From positions 1-64,000 of the forward strand of contig JAKEHY010000009.1 of NCBI GenBank assembly GCA_022614805.1: DNA of 64,000 nt, given 5' to 3'. This document shows, piece by piece, positions 32,217-39,530 of this stretch. The DNA comes from Candidatus Zixiibacteriota bacterium (GTDB lineage Bacteria > Zixibacteria > MSB-5A5 > DSPP01). Position 1 is the first letter of the stretch. Every line of letters starts with the position of its first letter. The position numbers and the translations under genes are program-made. Below the pieces are notes generated by a model. The model had not been told where the DNA came from and did not search any database. It was given only the letters and a program-made list of their open reading frames with translations.

Positions 32217-33974
32217 CTATTCAATAGCTGCGAACTCCATCGCCACGGTCTTGGTCCAGCCGTATTCCGTGACCTGGAACAAAACTTTGTTTTCCGAAAT
32301 GGAAACCATATATCCGTTGCGCACCCGTTCCCCCGGCCCGAGGATATAGCCGTTCCCTTCGCCGTCCTCAAAGACCGCCTTGTTCCCCGCCAGCGAGCGC
32401 ATAATTCCCACCAGCCGCAACTGCTCGGCGGCCGGCACGGCCCGGCGTTTTTTGCCGGAGGCGTAACGGTCCCGGCCGGTCAAGGGGGAGAACGGGTCCC
32501 GCCGTCCCTCGGAATGGTAGCGAATCACCTTGCGCGAGGGGGAAACCTGCATAAAGGTAGCTCCCGGGAAAGCGAAGGCCGTGTCGTACGGCTCTTCTTC
32601 CTCTTCATCCATAGCCGGCAGGTCGGTATCAATTTCGTCTATGTCGGCCACTTCGCCGGTATCGGTCAAACTGCGGGCCGGGTCCAGCGCTTTTTTTAAC
32701 CGCTCTTGAAAACTTGACTGGCCCAATTTCCCGGCCGGAGCGGCAGTTTTCTGTCCGATCTCGGCTGGCTTAGAACCCGTCGGTTGGTCCGGTGCTCCCA
32801 GCTTGCCTAAAGCCTTTTTCAACTGTTCCCGAAACTTTTCCTGGTCAACCGTATCGGAGCTGCCGGGCGTTCCCGGTTTGGAAGAAACAGCCGGGCTGCC
32901 GGCTGGTGCCGCGCCCGTTGATGGTTTGCCAGCCGTCGTTTTGGCCGACTGGGAGACGGCTGACGGTTTGGCTGTGCCGGTGGTGGCCGATGGAGCCGGC
33001 GGCGGGCCGCTCACGCTTGGCGTGGCCGCCGTGGAAGAAGGCTTGGGTGAGGCCGGAACTACGGTGGCCGTCTTGGCGGTCGAAGGCGTTTGTGAAGGCG
33101 CGGTGGCAGTAGACGAAGGAACCGGGCCGGCTGTCACCCTTGATTTTTCAGCCGGAGTTGAAGCCCCCGCAGTTGCGGCCGGTTTACCAGGAATCGGAGA
33201 AGAAGGCTTAATCACGATACCCGTCCCCCCGCTGGCTGGGGCCGGAGAAGGCCCCGCAGGAGGCATACTCTTGGCGGGCGTCGTTGTTCCCCTCGTCTCG
33301 ACCTGACCGGGAGTTTCCACTGTTGGAACAGCGCTGTCTTTTTGCTGCCTGGCAACAGGAGCCGCAACCCTTACAGTACTTTTATCGGGAGCCGCTGTGG
33401 CGGGAGCAGTCGCACCGGCGGCCAACGGCTTTTTTTCGGTCGTCCCGACGGGCGCTGGGCTGGCGCCAGCGCCACTCGGCCTGGCAGCCGTATCGGCCGA
33501 TTTAGGAATGGAACCATTTGTCCCCTTGGGAGTTGAAGGAACGGCAAAACCAGTTGTAGTCGTTGGACCCGCACCCGAAGCGGCTGGCAGCGGCGACGGG
33601 AGCATAAAATGGAGTTCCACCCCATCCGGCTTGGTGCTCCAACTGTAGGAGAGCCGTTCGGGGGTCTCAATCACCACCCGGGCTATTGGCGGATCGGTCT
33701 GGAATTGGGAAAATCGCACGCTCTTGATGCCCCGGTTGGCGGCCAGGTTTCCCAAAACCTGGGCAGTTTTATCCACCGTCACGCCGGGCAACTCTATAAT
33801 CATCTTAAAATGGCCGGCTTCCCCCGCCCAGGAAGATTTAAACTCGTTGGGGCTGCCGGTGGTCAGCATAACCGCCCCGTTTTCGGAAACGGAAACGGAG
33901 GAGAGCCGGCCGGCGGCCAGAGCCCTTCCGGCGAAAAGAGCGATTGCAAGCAAGAGGTAGGCGGTTTTCTTCAT
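32217..33974 (-). CDS. AMIN-PilP fusion protein with long Pro/Ala/Thr/Ser linker
   Basis: The protein (585 residues) has a signal peptide (cut after ALA, near 20), an AMIN domain (about 22-125: SSVSVSENGAVMLTT, FKMIIELPGV, IKSVRFSQFQ, ARVVIETP), a very long low-complexity linker (about 130-440, rich in P, A, T, S, K, G), and a C-terminal PilP-like domain (from about 481) with GRRDPFSPL at 490-498 and LRLVGIM...GYILGPGERV. AMIN normally sits in PilQ and binds peptidoglycan; here it is on the PilP-like protein. The fused design probably lets the linker span the periplasm between cell wall and inner membrane complex. It is the fourth gene of the pilM-N-O-P-Q order. It is not a lipoprotein, unlike typical PilP. 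Confidence 0.85.
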   Translation of the reverse strand: MKKTAYLLLAIALFAGRALAAGRLSSVSVSENGAVMLTTGSPNEFKSSWAGEAGHFKMIIELPGVTVDKTAQVLGNLAANRGIKSVRFSQFQTDPPIARVVIETPERLSYSWSTKPDGVELHFMLPSPLPAASGAGPTTTTGFAVPSTPKGTNGSIPKSADTAARPSGAGASPAPVGTTEKKPLAAGATAPATAAPDKSTVRVAAPVARQQKDSAVPTVETPGQVETRGTTTPAKSMPPAGPSPAPASGGTGIVIKPSSPIPGKPAATAGASTPAEKSRVTAGPVPSSTATAPSQTPSTAKTATVVPASPKPSSTAATPSVSGPPPAPSATTGTAKPSAVSQSAKTTAGKPSTGAAPAGSPAVSSKPGTPGSSDTVDQEKFREQLKKALGKLGAPDQPTGSKPAEIGQKTAAPAGKLGQSSFQERLKKALDPARSLTDTGEVADIDEIDTDLPAMDEEEEEPYDTAFAFPGATFMQVSPSRKVIRYHSEGRRDPFSPLTGRDRYASGKKRRAVPAAEQLRLVGIMRSLAGNKAVFEDGEGNGYILGPGERVRNGYMVSISENKVLFQVTEYGWTKTVAMEFAAIE

Positions 33975-34564
33975 ATCGAGTCCAGGGCAATGGGTTGAAG
34001 TTTTTCCGATTCCTTCACGTAATAGGTGGTCAGTTTTAAATTGACGGTCACCGTTTCCTTTTTGGCGTCCCCTCCCGGATTCTGGCTGCCGGCCACCTGC
34101 AGGGAGGCAATGTTCACGATGAACGGAAAGTTGGCGATGGAGGCCAGAAAAGAACCGACGGAATGAAAGCTGCCGGTAACGGACAGGTCGAACTCGGCCG
34201 ACTCGTAAAAGGTTTGCGGGAACGTCCCTTTCGGAACAATTTCGGAGACCGCCACCTGGTTGGATATTCCGGCCACGTGCAACTGGGACAGAAGGGCCGG
34301 AACCTGCTTTTCGTTCGGCAACAAGAGCTCGATGGCCTGGTATTTCTTGAACAATTCCTGATACTCCTTTTTCAAGGCCTCGGAGGTTTTGGCCTTCATC
34401 TCCACGTTTTTCAGATTGGAGAGAATTCGCTCGTACTCGCTCTGGGTCTGCGAAAGCTTGGAATTGAAACTGGAAAAAACCCGGGTGTACCAGAAATACA
34501 CCCCCAGAAAGGCCACAAGCCCCACCAGGATGTAGCGCTGATTTTTCGGGTCCTTCAAATCCAT
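33971..34564 (-). CDS. pilO: Type IV pilus inner membrane protein PilO
   Basis: A 197-residue bitopic protein. One TM at about 11-29 (YILVGLVAFLGVYFWYTRVF), then a coiled coil (FNSKLSQTQSEYERILSNLKN) and a ferredoxin-like domain with VPALLSQLHVAGISNQVAVSE, YYxxxF-like FYESAEFDLSVTGSFHSVGSFLASIANFPFIVNI. PilO pairs with PilN to align the inner membrane platform. It overlaps the AMIN-PilP start by 4 bases and follows pilN by 10 bases, so the order is the conserved pilMNOP. Confidence 0.9.
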   Translation of the reverse strand: MDLKDPKNQRYILVGLVAFLGVYFWYTRVFSSFNSKLSQTQSEYERILSNLKNVEMKAKTSEALKKEYQELFKKYQAIELLLPNEKQVPALLSQLHVAGISNQVAVSEIVPKGTFPQTFYESAEFDLSVTGSFHSVGSFLASIANFPFIVNIASLQVAGSQNPGGDAKKETVTVNLKLTTYYVKESEKLQPIALDSI

Positions 34565-34574
34565 GGCGGCCCTC

Positions 34575-35273
34575 CTACGGCTGCTGGGCGTCCCCCAGGC
34601 GAATCGGTTTCTGCCCCTCGGTTTCGGTCGGGGCCTCTTCCGGCACCATCGTCAAATCACAGGTCAACTGAAAATTGTACAGCCGCGAATTCTCCATCTT
34701 TTGCTCTTTGGCGAACGAGAGCTCGATGTTTTGGATGAACGGCGATTTTTTCATCTGGATCATAAAGGTTGCCAGACTGTTCAAGGAATAGGAGAACCCT
34801 TCAATCACCGTTTTGGCGCCGCTGGAAGCCGCCGGCTGGGCCGGGCCGCCAGCTGTGGTTCCGCCCCGCGGCGGTGCCGAGGCTGCGGCGGCGGCTCCGC
34901 TCGTTCCTTCCCGAAAGTTGGACAGCCAGAGGTATTCCGGGACCCGCCCGGACAGGTCTTCCAGGAAGCGCACATAGGCGGAACGGTTCCGGTCCAGCCC
35001 CTCAATGGCCTCCATCCGCTCCAGAATTTTCCCCTTCAACGCGGTCAAAGCATCCACCAGCTGGATATCCTTCTGCATTTTGGCTTCGCGGGCCCTGGCT
35101 TCGGCGATTTTTTTCTGGATGTTGGCGATGCGCATCTTTTGCATCACCGTGAGGCCGGCCAAAACGGCCGCCAGTCCGGCTATTCCCGCCAGGAGGTACG
35201 TGGCCCCCTTGGGGAGGGCAATCCGGCCGGTGCGGCGCTGCAATTCTTTGGGAAGCAGATTTATTTCTATCAT
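34575..35273 (-). CDS. pilN: Type IV pilus inner membrane protein PilN
   Basis: The start MIEINLLPKELQRRTGR is the PilN signature: the INLLP peptide binds the groove of PilM. One TM at about 27-44, then a coiled coil (about 45-80) and a ferredoxin-like domain (YVRFLEDLSGRVPEYLWLSNF). A Gly/Ala/Pro-rich stretch (SGAAAAASAPPRGG) lies inside the periplasmic domain, between its first and second parts, and is longer than usual. It is 1 base from the pilM stop. Confidence 0.9.
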   Translation of the reverse strand: MIEINLLPKELQRRTGRIALPKGATYLLAGIAGLAAVLAGLTVMQKMRIANIQKKIAEARAREAKMQKDIQLVDALTALKGKILERMEAIEGLDRNRSAYVRFLEDLSGRVPEYLWLSNFREGTSGAAAAASAPPRGGTTAGGPAQPAASSGAKTVIEGFSYSLNSLATFMIQMKKSPFIQNIELSFAKEQKMENSRLYNFQLTCDLTMVPEEAPTETEGQKPIRLGDAQQP

Positions 35274-35274
35274 T

Positions 35275-36327
35275 TCACTTCACCTTCCTGGCCGCCAGTC
35301 CAATTGGTACGGTCAGAAGCGGGGCAATCCGTTCCAGCTCCAGCTGCCGGTATTCGTCCGGGTCGTAATCGATGTTGCGCAGGGGATTGACGATGTCCAC
35401 GGGAATGGAAAGCTTGGCCTGCATAAACTCCGGCAAAAACGGCACCAAGGCCCCCCCGCCGGACAGAAAAATCCAATCGACCTGCTCCGCCCGGGCCGAG
35501 GACTTGAAGTAGGAGAAGGCCACCTCAATGCCGGAAAACAGCTCTTCCGAGGCGGAAACGACGGTCGCCTTGAGCATATCCTGGTCCAGGCTCGTTTCCA
35601 GTTCCCCCCGCATCGCCTTGGTGGCCAGTTCGTGGTTCAGGCGGAATTCCTTCTGGATGGTGTCGTAAATCAAGCGGGTGCCGGCGGCCACGTCGCGCGT
35701 GGAATGGTACAGCTTGTCTTTGACGAAAACGACGTTGGTCGTGTCGAAACCGATGTTGACCAAAGCCAAAACCCGGTTCGGGTCGATGTCGTAATTGATT
35801 TCATAGGCGTTCAAAACGGCGAAGGCATCCGTGTCGATGATGACCGGGCGCAGGCCGGTGTCGTTCAACAAATCCAGGTAGTTCTTCAAAAACTCCTGCC
35901 GGGCCGCCACCAACAGTACGTCCATTTTGCCGGTCTCTTCGCTCGTACTTATAATGTGGTAATCCAAGGTCACGTCTTCCACGTCGAAGGGGCTGCGCTG
36001 CTCGGCCTCGAACAAAATCGCCTGCTCGGCCTCGCTTCCGGATTTCTTGTCGATGGAGATTTTATCCGTGATCACCCCGTGGCCGGAAATGGAGATGACC
36101 ACATCCTTGGTTTTTGGGTTCACCTGGTCCACCAGGCTCTGGATGTTGAAAATCAACGTGTCCCGGTCCTTGATTTCGTCGGCCACCAAGGCTTCCGCCG
36201 GAACTTCCTTGACCCCCAGGCCGCGCAAAATATAGCCGTCCGATTTCTTTTCGAGCTGAACCATCTTGATGGAGCTGGCCCCGATGTCCAGTCCGGTGGT
36301 GATTTTCGGTTTGCGCAATAGGTTCAT
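35275..36327 (-). CDS. pilM: Type IV pilus assembly ATP-binding protein PilM
   Basis: A 350-residue actin-like (ASKHA) cytoplasmic protein that docks PilN. The start ITTGLDIGASSIKMVQL is the phosphate-1 loop, VLLVAARQEFLKNYLDLL and VLALVNIGFDTTNVVFVKD are the PilM-specific parts, and FLSGGGALVPFLPEFM is the adenosine motif. I chose ATG 36327 (MNLLRKPK), which has AGGGGG upstream; an upstream in-frame start lies inside a hairpin and is unlikely. The 95-base gap to the FimT-like gene holds that hairpin (36343-36362). Confidence 0.93.
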   Translation of the reverse strand: MNLLRKPKITTGLDIGASSIKMVQLEKKSDGYILRGLGVKEVPAEALVADEIKDRDTLIFNIQSLVDQVNPKTKDVVISISGHGVITDKISIDKKSGSEAEQAILFEAEQRSPFDVEDVTLDYHIISTSEETGKMDVLLVAARQEFLKNYLDLLNDTGLRPVIIDTDAFAVLNAYEINYDIDPNRVLALVNIGFDTTNVVFVKDKLYHSTRDVAAGTRLIYDTIQKEFRLNHELATKAMRGELETSLDQDMLKATVVSASEELFSGIEVAFSYFKSSARAEQVDWIFLSGGGALVPFLPEFMQAKLSIPVDIVNPLRNIDYDPDEYRQLELERIAPLLTVPIGLAARKVK

Positions 36328-36342
36328 CGTTTTCCCCCTGTC

Positions 36343-36362
36343 TTTCCCGACGTATCGGGAAA
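36343..36362 (-). promoter_or_regulatory. Stable hairpin just upstream of the pilM ribosome site
   Basis: TTTCCCGA / TCGGGAAA pair perfectly around a TACG loop on the minus strand, and the ribosome site (CAGGGGGAA) follows 3 bases later. It may set mRNA stability or processing between the pilin genes and pilM. Confidence 0.5.
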
Positions 36363-36422
36363 GGACCACACTTTTATTATCGACTCCCCCCCAAAAATAT
36401 TAACCCCCTTTTGGCCAGCCGG

Positions 36423-36905
36423 TTAGTCCGTAAGCTTCACCCGGCCGGTGGAGGCCAGGACATCGATGGTGTAGGTGAAACCGCCGGAGGCCGGCAGAAT
36501 CTGCAAATTTCCCGAAGAGGAAGCGCTGCCGTCGGTTTTGAAAACCACCGTGGAATTGGTAAAAGTATTGCCGCCGTAGTTCACCTTGGCCGTCAAGGTA
36601 TCCCGGCCCACGATCGAATCCCCCACCTCAAACTGGTAGTTGCCGGGGTTCGCCTTGTCCTTGAAAAAAAGGTAGCGCCGGTTGGCGGCATCAAAAAAAA
36701 CCCCGTACTGCACCCGTTCGGAAATCGCCTTGGAGCGGGCCTGCCGCAAAGTCGAGACGACGTTGCGGGCTTTGCTTTTCGCTTCCATCTTGGAGGCGAA
36801 GTTCAAAAAACTCGGCACGGCCAAAGCCGCCATCACGCCGATGATCACGGCCACGATCACCAGTTCCATCATCGTGACGCCGGTCTGCTTTTTCCAGTTT
36901 TTCAT
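36423..36905 (-). CDS. FimT/GspH-like minor pilin
   Basis: A 160-residue prepilin. The class III leader MKNWKKQTG is cut before VTMMELVIVAVIIG; Glu5 of the mature protein (MMEL) is present, and the hydrophobic helix follows (VAVIIGVMAALAVPSFLNFASKM). RNVVSTLRQARSKAISERVQYGVFFD is the GspH/FimT signature, and the C-terminal domain is beta-rich. The residue before the cut is Gly9 and the mature N-terminus is Val, not Phe. FimT-like pilins prime pilus assembly and, in some species, bind DNA. It overlaps the small gene at 36902 by 4 bases. Confidence 0.85.
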   Translation of the reverse strand: MKNWKKQTGVTMMELVIVAVIIGVMAALAVPSFLNFASKMEAKSKARNVVSTLRQARSKAISERVQYGVFFDAANRRYLFFKDKANPGNYQFEVGDSIVGRDTLTAKVNYGGNTFTNSTVVFKTDGSASSSGNLQILPASGGFTYTIDVLASTGRVKLTD

Positions 36906-37141
36906 AGCTCCCCCTTTAATATCGGATTTATTTCCCCTTTTTGAACCCAGCGTCTTTTGCCGTGGATGATTAAAACCTTCATCCCGTTCGGCGCCCACCT
37001 GGACTTCTGCTGCTCCAGCCGGGTTTCGCGGCTTTCCGAGAGCCCCGCAGCCGGCGGAAAGGATTTTTGCAGCCCGGCTGGCGGCTGAACAAAACCGGCG
37101 ACGAGCGCCAACAGCGCGGCCAGGCCGAATTTTTTCAACAT
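36902..37141 (-). CDS. Small exported protein of unknown function in the pilin operon
   Basis: A 79-residue product starting MLKKFGLAALLALVAGFV, a probable signal peptide or anchor, followed by a Pro/Ser/Lys-rich hydrophilic part (SRETRLEQQKSRW) ending KGEINPILKGEL. It lies between the PilV-like and FimT-like genes, 13 bases after the former and overlapping the latter by 4 (ATGA), so it is almost certainly translated as part of the operon. I do not recognise a family. Small ORFs in this position sometimes encode PilX-like accessory proteins, but no prepilin peptidase site is visible here. Confidence 0.55.
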   Translation of the reverse strand: MLKKFGLAALLALVAGFVQPPAGLQKSFPPAAGLSESRETRLEQQKSRWAPNGMKVLIIHGKRRWVQKGEINPILKGEL

Positions 37142-37154
37142 ACATCTTCACGTC

Positions 37155-37547
37155 CTAAATCGTCTTGTAGGTGTAGTAATCGACCGAGCGCGCCATCCCC
37201 TTTTTGTCCGTCCAGGAAATGGTGACCTTAATGCGATACACGCCGACCGGGACGGAACCATCCGTGGAGGTGTCATCCACCCGCACGGTCCGGTCATAGA
37301 TGCCGTCGATGCCGTTGGTCGTTTCCGTGTAGGGCATCGCGGCAAAAAAAGTATTGGGCAGGGGCTTTAACTGCTCAATCCGGTCCTGGGCCACGGCGGT
37401 GGCCCGGGTCAAGTCCTGGGAATAGGTGTTGGAGTAAATGGACATGACCATCAACGGGGCCAGCCCCAAAATGCCGACCGCCAGAATGACCATTGAAATC
37501 ATCACTTCTATAAGCGTAAACCCCTTGTCGTTTTTTCGTATTTTCAT
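37155..37547 (-). CDS. PilV-like minor pilin
   Basis: A 130-residue prepilin with leader MKIRKNDKG cut before FTLIEVMISMVILAVGILGLAPLM. Glu5 of the mature chain (FTLIE) is present, and the ILAVGILGLA helix followed by ATAVAQDRIEQLK is the PilV/GspI signature. The C-terminal part (RTVRVDDTSTDGSVPVGVYRIKVTISW) is a beta-strand domain. It is the first gene after the sigma-54 promoter at 37616-37632; AGGAAAGGA is upstream of ATG. It probably forms part of the pilus tip with the FimT-like pilin. Confidence 0.85.
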   Translation of the reverse strand: MKIRKNDKGFTLIEVMISMVILAVGILGLAPLMVMSIYSNTYSQDLTRATAVAQDRIEQLKPLPNTFFAAMPYTETTNGIDGIYDRTVRVDDTSTDGSVPVGVYRIKVTISWTDKKGMARSVDYYTYKTI

Positions 37548-37615
37548 GTCCTTTCCTCTCTTTTTCTTTAGAACCGAAAGGCCCCTTTGAACCTAACCGG
37601 CCTGCTGTAATCGAT

Positions 37616-37632
37616 TGCAAAGCGGCTGCCAA
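37616..37632 (-). promoter_or_regulatory. Sigma-54 promoter of the pilus operon
   Basis: On the minus strand the site reads TTGGCA-N6-TTTGCA-like TTGGCAGCCGCTTTGCA: GG at -24 and GC at -12 with exactly 10 bases between them, the spacing needed by sigma-54 RNA polymerase. Predicted start about 37605, 58 bases before the PilV ATG. The gene just upstream encodes a sigma-54 activator. Confidence 0.75.
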
Positions 37633-37750
37633 GCCCTCCTCTATTTTCTCGGCAGGAAGTACCGGAAGGATAAGCGGTTACGGAAGAGCAATTGGGGCTT
37701 TTCCTGCCCCTTCAAAAATCGGGCCAAAAATTTCGCCCCCTCCCAAGGGG

Positions 37751-37770
37751 GTATGGGAATGCGCCCATAC
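37751..37770. promoter_or_regulatory. Candidate activator-binding palindrome
   Basis: GTATGGG and CCCATAC form a perfect 7+7 inverted repeat around 6 bases. It lies about 155 bases upstream of the predicted sigma-54 start, a usual place for an enhancer bound by an NtrC/PilR-type protein. Confidence 0.45.
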
Positions 37771-37771
37771 G

Positions 37772-37793
37772 AAAAAGGCGGCTTCTCGCCGCC
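37772..37793 (-). terminator. Terminator after the sigma-54 activator gene
   Basis: GGCGGC/GCCGCC with a TTCTC loop and five T on the minus strand. It ends the activator transcript before the sigma-54 promoter. Confidence 0.75.
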
Positions 37794-37816
37794 CCCCCCC
37801 CACCTCGCACGGGTGC

Positions 37817-39184
37817 CTAAATCTCATCCTGCAGGTTGTATTTTTTGATCTTTTCAAAGAGGGTGGTGTAATCGATTTTCAGAATTTCGGCCGCCTTGCG
37901 CTTGTTGCCGCGGGTTTGCACAAGCACGCGCACAATCATTCCCCGTTCCGCTTCCATCTGGGCGAACTGGCTCACCTCCTTAAGCCCGGCCCCTTCCCGC
38001 AGGCGGATTTCCGCCGTGGTGGGAATGCGGATGGCCAGATGCTCCGGCGTGATTTTCTTTCCCTCGCACAAAATGATGGCCCGCTCGATGGTGTTTTCCA
38101 GTTCCCGCACGTTCCCGGGCCAATGGTAGCGGTCCAGGTTGTTCAAGGAGTCGTGGGAAAGCGACTTGACCGGCTTTTTCATTTCCAAACAGAACTTGCG
38201 GATGAAATGGCTGGCCAGGTTGGGAATGTCCTCCCGCCGTTCCCGCAGGGGGGGGATTTTAATCGGAAAAACCGAAAGCCGGTAATACAAATCCTCCCGA
38301 AAAGTTTTCTTGTCGATGGCCTCTTTCAAATCGACGTTGGAGGCGGCGATGACGCGCACGTCCACGGAAATCAATTTCGTTCCGCCGAGACGCTCAAAGG
38401 TTTTTTCCTGGAGGACGCGCAAAAGTTTGGCCTGCAAGGCCGGCGACATATCCCCCACTTCGTCCAGAAAAATCGTCCCCCCTTCGGCGATTTCAAACTT
38501 CCCCATCTTGCGCGCGTACGCCCCGGTGAAGGCCCCCCGTTCGGAGCCGAACAGCTCGTTTTCCAACAACTCGGACGGGATGGCGGCGCAGTTGATGGCC
38601 ACAAAGGGACGATTTTTGCGGGGGGAAAGGTTGTGGATGGCGCGGGCAAACAGCTCTTTTCCGGTGCCGGATTCCCCCAACAAGAGAACGGTGGTGTCGG
38701 AATGGGCCACTTTTTGAATCAGCCGGGAGACCTCCAGCATCTTTTCCGAGCGGCCGACGATTTCGGAAAAGCCCAGGCTCTGGTCCAACTCCTCCCGCAG
38801 GAGGGCGTTTTCGGCAACCAGGCGGCGGTTTTCCAAAGCCTTTTTGATGATGACCGCCAGCCGGTCGGTGTCGAACGGCTTGGCGATGAAATCGACGGCG
38901 CCCAACTTCATCGCCTCCACGGCGGTTTCAATGGTGCCAAAGGCGGTCATCACGATGACCGCCAGGTCCGGATCGGTCTCCTTCAGCTGGGATAAAACGG
39001 CGATGCCGTCCATCTCCGGAAGCCGCATGTCCGTCAAAACCACGTCAAACTTTTTTTCCCGGGCGCGGCTGATGCCGCTTTTCGCATCGGCGGCCGTGTC
39101 CACATCATACCCCTCGCCGGCCAGCGTTTCGGCCAGCATCCCCCGCATGCTTTCTTTATCATCAATGACCAGAATAGACGGCAT
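37817..39184 (-). CDS. Sigma-54-dependent response regulator (NtrC/PilR-like)
   Basis: A 455-residue three-domain regulator. Receiver: acidic pocket DD8-9, phosphorylation Asp52 in LTDMRLPEMDG, MTAFG and the conserved Lys (AKPF). AAA+ domain: Walker A GESGTGKE at 170-177, sigma-54-contacting GAFTGA at 217-222, Walker B FLDEVGDM. Fis-type helix-turn-helix at the end (GNKRKAAEILKIDYTTLFEKIKKY). I use ATG 39184 (MPSILVIDDKE). It is directly upstream of the pilus operon and faces a sigma-54 promoter there, so a PilR role is the best inference. No histidine kinase lies next to it. The gene has its own terminator. Confidence 0.93.
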   Translation of the reverse strand: MPSILVIDDKESMRGMLAETLAGEGYDVDTAADAKSGISRAREKKFDVVLTDMRLPEMDGIAVLSQLKETDPDLAVIVMTAFGTIETAVEAMKLGAVDFIAKPFDTDRLAVIIKKALENRRLVAENALLREELDQSLGFSEIVGRSEKMLEVSRLIQKVAHSDTTVLLLGESGTGKELFARAIHNLSPRKNRPFVAINCAAIPSELLENELFGSERGAFTGAYARKMGKFEIAEGGTIFLDEVGDMSPALQAKLLRVLQEKTFERLGGTKLISVDVRVIAASNVDLKEAIDKKTFREDLYYRLSVFPIKIPPLRERREDIPNLASHFIRKFCLEMKKPVKSLSHDSLNNLDRYHWPGNVRELENTIERAIILCEGKKITPEHLAIRIPTTAEIRLREGAGLKEVSQFAQMEAERGMIVRVLVQTRGNKRKAAEILKIDYTTLFEKIKKYNLQDEI

Positions 39185-39530
39185 ATCCCCCTCGTCAAAA
39201 AGCTTTTTTGCCCCGTTTCTTTTATCGGAAAATCCCGCCAAAGCTTGATTGCATTCGGCCGGAAAGTTCTTTGAAACAAATGATTTGGAACGAAGCCGCC
39301 CGGTTGGGTTCCGGCCTTAACGGTCGGGTTTCGACGCGCGGCATTGCCTGCCCGAGCCGGCACGGCTCGAGTCAACCAGGGAAAATGCCGTCTGCGAAAA
39401 TCGATTGAAACGAAAAATTGCGGAAAGAATGAAAAAGCAAACAACGGAAGAAAGACGGCTTGAGACCGCCCCGCCTGTACCGCCTTTCTCTTTCGTTTTT
39501 CGGGATTTGTTATGACGCAGCCGGATGAGC
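39185..39530. other. 346-base gap before the regulator gene
   Basis: No gene is seen. A perfect 7-base inverted repeat with a 3-base loop lies at 39353-39369 (CGAGCCG/CGGCTCG). No terminator for rmuC with a T run could be assigned, and no clear sigma-70 pair stood out. Confidence 0.3.

Noticed and set aside
35005-36321. 438-codon plus-strand open frame opposite pilM and pilN
   Set aside because: Antisense to two conserved genes; no independent evidence.
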